This document shows positions 1 to 10,516 of a stretch of 64,000 nt of DNA, piece by piece. How positions within the stretch are numbered: the first letter of the stretch is position 1; the number at the start of each line of letters is the position of its first letter. Source of the stretch: Arcuatula senhousia (taxonomy: Eukaryota > Mollusca > Bivalvia > Mytilida > Mytilidae); NCBI GenBank assembly GCA_963971305.1, contig CAXARO010000171.1:62001-126000 (forward strand), in the 5' to 3' direction. Below the pieces are notes generated by a model. It did no database searches. It worked only from the letters and a program-made list of their open reading frames with translations, and had not been told where the DNA came from. Position numbers and translations under genes: made by a program.

Positions 1-218
1 TTGTATATAGAAATTTTACAATACGATTCTAAAATAAATTCTTCATGTGCAACACCTTTTCTTATTATCATACATATGTTAATAAATATCAAAATTTTAT
101 TAAACCGTTTAAAAGTTACAAGTTTTAAAATTCTATGTTTCATTCAATTAACAACTTCAGTGAATACCCCAAATCGACCCTCTATTAATGTGACGTCAGT
201 TGACATTTCAAAATTTCA

Positions 219-3200
219 ATGGCAAGCGGACGTGATAGAAAGCACCATTTAAAACGATTACGGATAAATTTTGAAATAAGATTGGCACAGTCGTGTAGGA
301 AAACCAAAGAAAAACAGCTTATTGCTGTATGAAGATCAATTAATCAAATTCCAATTACAGACAGGTGCGCGATCTTTGTCGTAAATCGGTAATCGTAAAA
401 AAATAATACAGAATTGTTTTGTGAAACGGTCGCAAACTTTGTCAGTAACTGGTCGTAAAACAAGTCGGTAATCGTACGAACTACGACCTTTTGTGAAACG
501 ATAGTCTGATTCTTACAGCATCATCGGGGATACAGAAGACCAGGGTGTCATTTCATAAAGCGAAAGCCCACTGAGTTTGCATAGGATAACGTGCAGGTTA
601 ATTAGCGATTGCTTTATGAAACGGCACCCTGAGGGTGATCTCCGAGGTTGTTTACTTTATCATTCAGACGCTTGCAACTAGAATTTTAAATATTTAAAAA
701 TGAATTTTAAATATTTATAATTCAAAGAATTAAAAATATTTATAATTGAATTATAAATATTTAAAATTCATTTATAAATATTTATAAATGAATTATAAAT
801 ATTTAAAAATGATTTATAAATATTTATAATTGAATTATAAATATTTAAAAATACCGTTGATTTATAAATATTTATAAATGAATTTTAAATATTTATAAAT
901 CATTTATAAATATTTATAATTCATTTATAAATATTTATACGCTCCCGAAGGGAGCGATAATGGTAGAAATGTCAATATTCTAGTTGTACTATGGGCTCAA
1001 TTTTCCTTCAACGTCCGGTAAATCACGCGCGGTTTCACGGACTTTCTGTGTCTTTTTAACGCTTTTTTCTTTGAAAATTCCTGACGTCATTAAGCGCACA
1101 ACGGACCCACAAGAAAAGCCACTTTGTTTTTATTTTCGAATAAGAATTTGTTTCAATTAATTGCCCAATAAACATTTGAAAACTTATTTTAGCTTGTAAA
1201 ATATTTAAGGATAAGTTCAAACTTAGGGAGCGTCACAGGTTTAACCTGCATCATATTAAATGAATTATAAATATTTATAAATGAATTTTAAATATTTATA
1301 ATTCAACCTCCATTTATAAATATTTATAATTCGAATTATAAATATTTATAATTAATTATAAATATTTATAAATAAATTATAAATATTTATAATTATTTAT
1401 AAATATTTAAAAATATGGACTTTTGTCAAGTTTGGCTTGCCATAGATTCGAAGGTATTTCATAACTCCTTTGTCATAATCATGCAAATATTTATGAAATG
1501 TATCATACTAATACTTTGCCTAGTAAGATTATAAAGCACAAAAATAAAAAGCCTCAAACTTTTGTCAAACAGTCAAAGCCTCCCTGTCCAAACAGAATTT
1601 AAGGTTTATACATCGATGGGGCATGAGCGTAAACACGTTAGAGATAGCTATAAATAGACCATATGTACAAGGAGGTTGATATAGATTAAGGACTTACAAT
1701 GTAGGTCCTTGACTCATTCCAATCTGACAATATGCCTATCAAGGTTGTGATTCATAGTGGTTTATTTTTAAAACATTCAATAATTGATAAAGGTAAGAAG
1801 TTAATAATGGTATGTGTATAAGACTTCTTTATTAGATTATAAATTTATGTTCGCCACAGCATAAACTTCAAATAACACACACACTTGCAGCTATACATGG
1901 GTCAACACAATTTACTTGACATGAACAAAAATTAACATAAATACACTTTATAACATGTAATTTACTACTTGTAAACATAAATATTTCAGACATTACAAAA
2001 GAGCCTTCTAGACCCCAGACAGTTGAAGGAGTTCTACAGTCTGACTCCCACTAATGTGATAAAACAACCTGGATGGAAAAAGGACATTTCAGGTAGTAAT
2101 TAAATTAATTATGATCAGAGGATATAGGAAACTTTTGTTTTGACATGTTTTCTGTCGTCTGTCTTTCACAAAGTTTGATAAGGAAACTTGGTATACGATG
2201 TACACATGATGCAGTTGTGCATACTACCAGTACATGTAATTTTGAAGAGGGAAAGGTTGAATAAATCATTTTTGTGGGCAAATTCTAACTTAAATAGTTT
2301 GCATTTCCTCCCCTTTGGGTTGTTCACACACTCTCCATTTCCCTTCTTATAGTATTAACAACTTTATTTTAAAATAACTTATATTTAATATGTAAAGCAT
2401 CGGCTTCACAACAAGGTTGACCAGGGTGCCTTATTGATTAAAAATGATTTCTGATATTATGATGATTTGAAACTCTAATTTCAGGTCTTCCAGATTTAGA
2501 CGTATCTGTGGTAAAAAGTTATCTAAAGAACAGTAAAAAGGAGGAGTTTAGTGCTGAGTCACTCAAGCGGTACAAGACTACACGTGCATATGAGCACATA
2601 GAGGCAAATCATATTTGCAACATGGCGTTCAATGGTTTGGCCAAGAGTAATACTTTTTGTGTGGTTAGAGCCAGCTGTCTCCCCTCCCAAAGTGGTGATG
2701 ATGTGAAGATCAAGTACCTTCATGTCATACTGGACAAGTGGACTGGTGAGCCATACGGAGGGTTCTGTACTTGTACAGTTGGGTAAGGTGTAAGCCATAA
2801 GGCCACTGTTTTTTTATTTTTAGTTTTACAAACTTATCCAAAAATATTGGTGGGTAGGAGAAAGGAAAAAAATTAAAAGAAATTCCAGAAAAAAATGAGG
2901 TCTGGCAAAAAAAAATGAAATACTATTTTGTGTCAAAATATCTAGCAAATTTATGTTTATTCAATAATAAGCAATGAGGTACCGAAGGGGCATCCAATTA
3001 TCATTAGTCCAAAATTTTGAAGACAAAACCAAAAAAAAAAAGGAATAAGACAAAGACAACACAAAGAAACAAACAACATAAAATAACCAAAAAAAAACAC
3101 AACTGAATGACAACCGGCTACACAAACTCAAGTCGCAACAAGAGTGAACCCAGGTGCTCCGGAAGAGTAAGCTGTTCTTGTCTGCTATAGCACACCCTTT

Positions 3201-6200
3201 ATGTTACCAATCACTCATTCAGCAAATCAAACAAATGAAGAAACAAAATCAACAAAGCACTATGACAATCCAACATGTTTAATGCTGGATGTATATGTTT
3301 TGGCTTAATTTTTTTTTGTACAGTACAATTTTTGCATGTATGAACTGAATTAATTTTGATACACAAATTGTGTACAACTAATTTTATAGAAAAACGTTAA
3401 AATAAGAAAAAAATCCTTGCTCAATATTTATATTCATGATGTCCTTTTCTTTTTTTGTATGAACTTTAATTAGGTTGGGACAGGCATGTTCGCATATTGG
3501 AGCCTTGCTTTTTCTCTTGGCGGAGCATGTTGCAACTGGGAAAAATTTACCAGATGATGTTTCTGTCACTGAGATACCAGCCGCTTGGAAAGATCCTAAA
3601 TGTAAGTACACGATTAAAATGGATAATGGCCAAAAACTGAATATTAAGTTAAATTTGGTATAACCTTAATTTTCACATAGTGCATTGTAGTACATGTACA
3701 TGTATCTGTGAGTCATCGTATCATGCTGAGCTCGGCAAAGCTTTTTATTACATGTACCAATAAAAAATAAAAAATAAAGAATGTCTGCTAAATTAATTTG
3801 GACAATACACCAGTATGATAAATTTGCAGTAGAATCTTGAATCTTTTTTCTTTGCATAAAATAAAGCTGCAAAAGTTGTTCCTGTGCAAGCTGATAAGAT
3901 ATTGGTTAATAGGAGTGGTAAATCTACATATAGTGCATCTACTTATGGTACTAATGTAGCCCCAGAACTGACCAAGGATGAGAAATACCAACGTGTATTG
4001 AAATTACTTTATGATGTAAGAAATGCAAACAGGACTCTAGTGCCACCGATTGTAAATATAGTAGATTTATCCAAATTTAGACCGGAACCTTTGCCACAAA
4101 CCTTACCCTTAACATCTCTACCAGATAAATGCATGGAACTAGACCAGAACTTGGCTTACAGCAGCATGGTAGAAATCAAAACGACTCCTTCTGTTCCATC
4201 AATTTTATCCATCCCTCATTTGTGTTTTGATGACCCCACAGATGATGGGTTTGATGAAGAACGGGACAACTTCATCAGTAAACTGAGCAATATTAGTGCA
4301 ATGGACCGTAAAAACATTGAGATAATAACCAGGGGCCAATTAAAAAATCAAGAATGGTATAATCAAAGAGCAGGTATGGATTACAAAGGTGTGAGATGTT
4401 TAAACTTGCAAATTAGCAAATTGTTAAGATTTAATTGTTTGTTTGTTTTCAATTTTAATTTTATATGTTCCTTTTTACATTTGCATGTGACCTGTTTTTG
4501 AAGTTGTTGGCTGCATGTACAGAGAAGCAGTATATACTATGGTATTTTCCAGATGTGATTTTAAATCCAGATAATTTGGCAGATGAAGAAGATTCAATAT
4601 CAGGTTGTTTAATTTCATCTTGACCTAACAAATTTATGCCTGCTCAGCCTTTCATTCCCTTCCTATGATATTTTTGAATACTTACCCAAATTGCAATTTT
4701 GAATGACTCCTTACCATGAAGCTCTATGAAATAAGTGTAAAGGATTGGGAATACATGTATATACTGGACAAAATAAGTTGAGCAACAAGCATGTTTTAAT
4801 TTACAATGAAAGTATATTCAGCAATGAAAAGAATGAGCAAAAGAAAAATCATGACCCAAAGAAATTGTTTCAAGCCAGATTGGTTTTCAACATTGGTTGC
4901 ATTACACGGTTATGATACATAATCTTTTTTGTATGCAAATACAATTTTTTTTCAATGCAAATCTCCATATACATATTCTTGATGTTGCTTAACATGCTTA
5001 AGACCCTTTGTTCAGTATACATACCACATAAGAAATTATTCTTGTCTAAATTGATGTATGCTTCTATCTGGTACAAAGGTTCGATTCCTTTCCAGGGTAT
5101 CTATTTGTACCTGGAATACCAGTATATATGGCATGTCATGTTTTTGTTACTTAAATTTAAATTCTACATTTTGCATTATTTTAAATTTGTTTTCTTTCAA
5201 ATTTGCTATGGTATAAACACATGTTTCGTTTTTGGTATTTTTTCAAACTATCATATAATCTGTTCAACTATTAGGTACATTCCTTAATTATACTTTGATA
5301 TTTGATTTATAAAAAGAGAAAATTTAAGCCTAACATGCTGGTACCACAGGTTAATTCTGGTGAAAAATGGAGGAAACCAGGGGCAGATCAAAATTTTTTA
5401 AGTGTGTCACTCTATCACAATCATGTCTATGGTTTCTTAAATGAAAGCGGGTTTTTAGATTATATTTTAAACGTTTCATTATTTAAAATTTGAACATTTT
5501 CTCACGAAAAGGGTGAGCGGGATTGGTGTTTTGGATCCCAAGAATCTGCCTCTGGTTAGACCCTGTGCCTCCGCCAGGAAGAAGCATTCTTCCATAATTT
5601 GTTTAAATATCTGCCTAATAATCATATAAATAAAAACTCTTGGATACAACTTCAACAGCCACTGCCATCTTTATTCAAGTACATGTTAAGTCTTTTTTAA
5701 CCGTTCAAAAAAAGTGTTTGTTATATTGCCATTGTGAGCCATTATTCATGTACTGTGGGTGTTTTTAGTCTGATACATAATAACTCTATATCCATTTTTG
5801 TCTCGCCTGCGACGAATGTCGCAAAAGGCGAGACTTAGGTATGGTGATTCCGGCGGCGGCGGCGGCGACGGCGGCGGCGGCGGCGTCCACAATTGGTTAA
5901 AGTTTTTGCTTAAGTCTGTTTTGTGTGAACTAATTATGTTACACCATTGATATTTGGTATACAGATGCATCAGCATCAGTACAGATCAGTTTTAAAAGGA
6001 TTTCACCTGTATGCTCCTGCAGTCACGGTCTACTGACTTTGAAATTTTATACTGATAAGGCCGAGGTTAACCTTTTTTCTTAAGTCTGTTTAACATGAAG
6101 CAGTTATGTTACACCTTTGATATTTGGTATGCAGTTGCATCAGCATCAGTACAGATCAGTTTTAAGAGGATTTTACCTGTATGCTCCTGCAGTCACGGTC

Positions 6201-9200
6201 TACTGACTTTGAAATTTTACACTGATTTGGCCGAGGTTAACCTTTTTTCTTAAGTCTGTTTAACATGAAGCAGTTATGTTACACCATTGTTATTTGGTAT
6301 GCAGTTGCATCAGCATCAGTACAGATCAGCTTTTAAAGGATTTCACCTGTGTGCTACTGCAATCACGGTCTACTGACTTTGAAATTTTACACTGATTTGG
6401 CTGAGGTTAACCTTTTTTCTTAAGTCTGTTTAACATGAAGCAGTTATGTTACACCATTGATATTTGGTATGCAGTTGCATCAGCATCAGTACAGATCAGT
6501 TTTAAGAGGATTTTACCTGTATGCTCCTGCAGTCACGGTCTACTGACTTTGAAATTTTACACTGATTTGGCCGAGGTTAACCTTTTTTCTTAAGTCTGTT
6601 TAACATGAAGCAGTTATGTTACACCATTGTTATTTGGTATGCAGTTGCATCAGCATCAGTACAGATCAGCTTTTAAAGGATTTCACCTGTGTGCTACTGC
6701 AATCACGGTCTACTGACTTTGAAATTTTACACTGATTTGGCTGAGGTTAACCTTTTTTCTTAAGTCTGTTTAACATGAAGCAGTTATGTTACACCATTGA
6801 TATTTGGTATGCAGTTGCATCAGCATCAGTACAGATCAGCTTTTAAAGGATTTCACCTGTGTGCTACTGCAATAACGGTCTACTGACTTTGAAATTTTAC
6901 ACTGATTTGGCTGAGGTTAACCTTTTTTCTTAAGTCTGTTTAACATGAAGCAGTTATGTTACACCTTTGATATTTGGTATGCAGTTGCATCAGCATCAGT
7001 ACAGGTCAGTTTTTAAAGGATTTCACCTGTATGATACTGCAGTCACGGTCTACTGACTTTGATATTTTACACTTTTTTACTTTTTACTTATGTACTTAAG
7101 GAGGATTTTTACTTCATTTTATACTGTGTCCAGTTGCGACAGGCGAGACATGTCTCTGTGTTAACAGTTTATTTTTTATGAAGAAACAAAATTTTTAATA
7201 ATTTCTAGACAATACATTTTTGTATGGTACATGGACATGTCCACTTGATACCTGATTTGACTACACATTTTATAATCTTATTGCAGGAGCCATAACAGCT
7301 AGCAATGTCTTTCGTGTTCTGCAGTTCATGCGTAGTGGACACCAAGAATGCAGAAGCCTTCTATCCGAGATTATGGTGTATGATGTGAAGGATATTTCCC
7401 ATCTACCTGCAGTTCAGTGGGGAATAAAGAACGAGTCAACTGCTTTAGAAGCTTTTCTGAGGAAGTTTAAAATGTCGCATAATGAAGTTGAAGTAGTAAC
7501 AACCGGTTTGATGACACACAAGGAATATCCGTATATAAGAGCATCACCAGATGCTGTTGTCTATTGCAGTTGTCATGGGTCAATTATCATTGAAATAAAA
7601 TGTCCCTACAAAATAAGAAACATTACACCACAGCAGGCACTTGATGAAAATAAGATAGAATGTTTGTCGTTAGGGGATAATGGAAAGCCAATTCTATTGA
7701 AAAAACACAGTTACTACCATCAAATAACAACACAAATGGCAGTAAGTTCTGGAATTACGAATGCAGTATTTGTTTTATGGACAAAGTGTGGAATGATAAG
7801 TCTGGATGTACCGTTTGACAGTATATATTGGGAATTCAGTATACTTCCGCAGTTGAGGTCCTTCTTCAAAGATGTAGTGATTTCTGAGATCCTCACTAAG
7901 AAGTTAAAAAAAAGCAAGGAATTGAAACCGCAAGAGCAAGATTGCCAACCAGATTTGGAAGAGGAAATGGACACCAGTTCCCAGTGTAATGGAAATACTT
8001 CAGGTGAAAATTAATAATAAAATAAAGTTTCTAAGTATTTAATAAAAGTTTTGTGGTTCTATGATACTGGATAACTATCATATATCAATTTCAAAAGTAT
8101 GTGTCCGAAAAGATGAATCGTAAAATTAAATGATACCAATATCTAAATGGCCTAGTATGTTATACATGTATTATTTCACATCACACAAGACGCAAGAAAA
8201 AACTTATTCATATTGATATTCTTAACTTTATGGTGGACAATAAAAATTAACAAATACTTGGGTATATTGGATTATAATTTAAAAGTTATGACCTTTTTAT
8301 GATGTATTATATTGACAGATGGCCAACCAGATCTGGTGGAGGAAATGGACAGCAGTTCCCAGTGTAATGAAAATACTTCAGGTAAAAAATAACATTTTTA
8401 AATCATAAGGGCCATGAGTATCATTAATCACACACTCCACATTTTCCAGAATGACAACTTTAATTTGAATCTTGAAATTTAAGACTAGAGGGTGTGTCAT
8501 GGATGGCTGATTTGTCATAAAACATGTGTGTACACATAAGAGACAAAATACAGACCTAAACCAAGAATTTAACTGAAGTCACTCGAGCATAAAAAGTTTA
8601 ACAAATACAATCGACTTACACATAAAACATAGAATAGTATCCAATTAATAACATCTATTTTCAAAAATCACACCTTTTATTAAATGTTACTGTCAATGTT
8701 AATTCTAGCAACAACATTTAAAATCTGAGTGTCTTCCAAACTCAGTAAAAAATGAATTTATTTAAAGTGTTTAGATTTGAAAAATTATGATATTTGTTTG
8801 AAACCAAATTAAATAAATCAGCTTTTTTTAACTTCAAAAAATTGACACAAGCATAAGAAATGAATTTCATCTTCAATGTCTCCATGTGAACATTTTTGAC
8901 AAATTCTTTGTGATCTAGGAGTATTATTAAACCGGCCAGTTTCAATTTGTAATCTATGTGCAGAAATTCTAAATCTGCTCAATGCCTTTCTCTGGTTAAA
9001 ATCTTTTTAAACACAATTAAGATAATTATCAAAACAAAAATTATTTTTAAACTTCAAATAAGTAGAAAGCTTTCCATCAAGTTTTTCATCTCTTTGAACA
9101 TGCCAGTTTTCAATCAGTGTACTTTTTAGATGTTTTTCAATGAGATTATTAAAAGTTCCCTTTTTACAGCTTCTTTTACTTATATCAATATCTAAACTTT

Positions 9201-9945
9201 TCAATAATTTGGTTACAAATGTAAACCAAGACTATCTAAGTTTTGACTACAAAGATATGCATCTTTTAACAATATAAATTCAGTAGAAATATTCTCTAAC
9301 CTAAACCAATATCTTAGTATTGCTTTGATAATAATAATATAATAATATAATGGAAATCTACCAACCTCTGATAAAACAGCAAAATTGACACTCTTTTTAT
9401 TAACATCTAATATATTTTTAACAAATTTAATGTGAAGTTTTTCACACTGTACATTTTTGTAAATATACTATATGTTCAATCCACATATGTGGTCGGCCAT
9501 AAAATTGTCAGCGGTGTCATGTCTTATAGTTGCAATTACCAATAAATTTGTTTCAAGACCACAATATTATATTGGATTATATTAGAGTTATTTCCCTTTA
9601 ACCATATATTTAATATTGACAGTGGAAGACAAGAACAAAGTTGATGATCCTGCTGCTTATATGTCACCAGTTAAAGTTCTTATTCCACAAGACAAGGAAA
9701 ACTGGAATCTAGGTTGTGCTGCATACTGCAAGGATCATAGAAGTCCAAACTATTCAAAGGTTAAAGGAAAAATGTTGGAGTGTGGTGTTAATTTGGTGTG
9801 TCCCCAAAATACGAGATACCACTGGTTTTGTGAAGGATTTCGTAGATTGAGTATAGACTATGAGAAGAAAACATATGTATGTCAAAGGTGTAGGCCAAAA
9901 CATCCTGAATATGAGATGCTGAGGAAATCAAATGGATTTATATAA
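219..9945 (+). CDS. SWIM zinc finger - YqaJ nuclease - PHD finger protein, 8 exons, 748 aa
   Basis: Exons 219-326, 1990-2092, 2485-2782, 3474-3601, 3867-4373, 7287-8003, 8319-8381 and 9623-9945 have GT/AG borders and matching phases and sum to 749 codons including the stop. SWIM ligands C165, C167, C175 and H177 are split by intron 3. Just past the usual WYNQRAG-ITAS entry motif (residues about 376-386) lies a YqaJ core with E431, D470, E484-x-K486 and HQ(527)xxxQ(531), the lambda-exonuclease-like metal and catalytic pattern. The C-terminal exon has PHD-like Cys/His pairs ending YHWFC and YVCQRC. This family degrades DNA ends; a transposon-associated or chromatin role is inferred from the partner domains. 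It is convergent with a THAP transposase. The first exon is the least certain: ATG at 219 lies 20 bp after a TGACGTCA box and joins exon 2 in phase 0. Introns hold other repeats, yet no coding break is visible. Confidence 0.8.
541..631. mobile_element. Short MITE-like element with inverted ends, in intron 1
   Basis: The left end CAGGGTGTCATTTCATAAAG faces a right end whose reverse complement is CAGGGTGCCGTTTCATAAAG, so about 20 bp of terminal inverted repeat encloses roughly 50 bp with no coding potential. The CAGGG start resembles hAT ends, but I see no convincing target duplication. Confidence 0.45.
680..1420. repeat. Two AT-rich arrays of a self-complementary motif
   Basis: About twelve copies of (T)AAATATTTA fall in 680-935 and seven more in 1258-1415, many embedded in the perfect 16-bp palindrome TTATAAATATTTATAA. 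Between them lies about 320 bp of ordinary sequence that starts with the hairpin CGCTCCCGAAGGGAGCG (940-956). The whole block lies inside intron 1 of the YqaJ gene. Confidence 0.75.
2970..3270 (-). repeat. 5'-truncated tail of the Penelope-like lineage A element
   Basis: The segment with the GAGTGAACCCAGGTGCTCCG block and the following CTATAGCACACCC is closely similar to the 3' ends of the two lineage-A reverse transcriptase copies at 23596-23870 and 26758-27040. The match runs up to the position of their stop codon. It lies in intron 3 of the YqaJ gene. Confidence 0.6.
4553..4603 (+). other. Possible 51-nt cassette exon or decayed exon in intron 5
   Basis: Between TTTTCCAG and CAG|GTTGTT lies a 51-nt phase-1/phase-1 open segment encoding an acidic stretch ending DEEDSIS. 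If spliced in it would interrupt the WYNQRA-GAITAS motif of the YqaJ domain, so it is probably skipped or fortuitous. Confidence 0.2.
5801..7155 (+). mobile_element. Non-autonomous element with seven 170-bp tandem monomers
   Basis: The word CAGCATCAGT recurs at 5971, 6141, 6311, 6481, 6651, 6821 and 6991, exactly 170 bp apart. The 5' end is a hairpin built from TGTCTCGCCTGCGAC and GTCGC..GGCGAGAC, followed by a CGG trinucleotide tract. The 3' end carries TTGCGACAGGCGAGACA, an inverted copy of the head arm, then the palindrome GAGACATGTCTC. It resembles the bivalve pearl/BIV160-type or HINE class of tandem-repeat elements. It fills much of intron 5 of the YqaJ gene. Confidence 0.75.
8319..8381 (+). 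other. Duplicated 63-nt cassette exon
   Basis: The 63 nt between TTGACAG and GTAAAA encode an acidic, serine-rich 21-residue linker nearly identical to the last 63 nt of the preceding exon (7941-8003). Both are phase 1 at each end, so including or skipping the exon leaves the YqaJ-PHD frame intact. This points to tandem exon duplication and possible alternative splicing. Confidence 0.6.
8700..9480 (-). pseudogene. Degenerate LINE reverse transcriptase C-terminus, in an intron
   Basis: On the - strand the segment around 8990-8830 reads as the C-terminal domain of a CR1/Jockey-group LINE: an ALSRFRISAHRLQIETGRF block, then a Cys-x2-Cys..His..Cys knuckle containing EDEIHFL. Upstream codons (about 9200-9010) give the preceding KLxTYLKFKxNF region with frame breaks. 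It is a dead copy lying opposite to the host gene in the last intron. Confidence 0.65.
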
Positions 9946-10516
9946 GAAATAGGACTTAAGATGCATTATGTGTAACTGTTTTACTCTATTGTTTTCATAA
10001 TAGTCTATTTAAATTCTTGTCTGCTCATTCAACCAACAACACTTTCTTTTGAACACTTCAAACTCAAAAACTCTTGTTAGTAGAAATCTGAAATTTTATG
10101 TGATGATTTAAAATACCATTTAAAGACATCTGTAATGTTTTAAGGTAAACTTAGGCATGTTAGATTTCTATGAACTGGACCCTTCCTGATTTGGTCCTAT
10201 TTATACATGATATAAATTTGCTTGCAACTGCATAAGCATCATTTTGGTTAATAAAAGGCCTTCTCAAAATATTTTTTTTCTACTGCCCCCCTCCCCCTCA
10301 ACCAGAATATTTTTTTCACAAAAAATGAAAACTAAATTAAAAAAGCTGAGCCTCTGCCCTTTCAAGTTAAATGGCCGGTCCCTTTAAAAAGATAATTTCA
10401 ATTATTAACCATTTAACAAGACTTTTAGTGAGTGATGTTGACAATTACAATAGATTTAACAGACACCTATTTGATGACAAAAGCTCACATGACTACATAT
10501 CAAATACAAATAACTT
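9946..10516. other. Convergent intergenic spacer with MITE-like repeat
   Basis: This spacer separates the stop codons of the YqaJ gene and the - strand transposase. Part of it (about 10262-10395) matches the inverted-repeat element at 53622-53821: both have a C-rich tract, a poly-T/A tract and TTCAAGTTAAATGG followed by a GTCCCT box. I see no gene. Confidence 0.5.

Noticed and set aside
1..252. 83-codon open frame at the window start
   Set aside because: Low-complexity AT-rich translation with no family resemblance; its end overlaps, in another frame, the better supported first exon of the YqaJ gene.
5040..5105. tRNA-like T arm AAAGGTTCGATTCCTTT at about 5077, possibly a mitochondrial insert
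   Set aside because: No matching acceptor, D arm or anticodon arm is found upstream, and flanking frames do not resemble mitochondrial genes.
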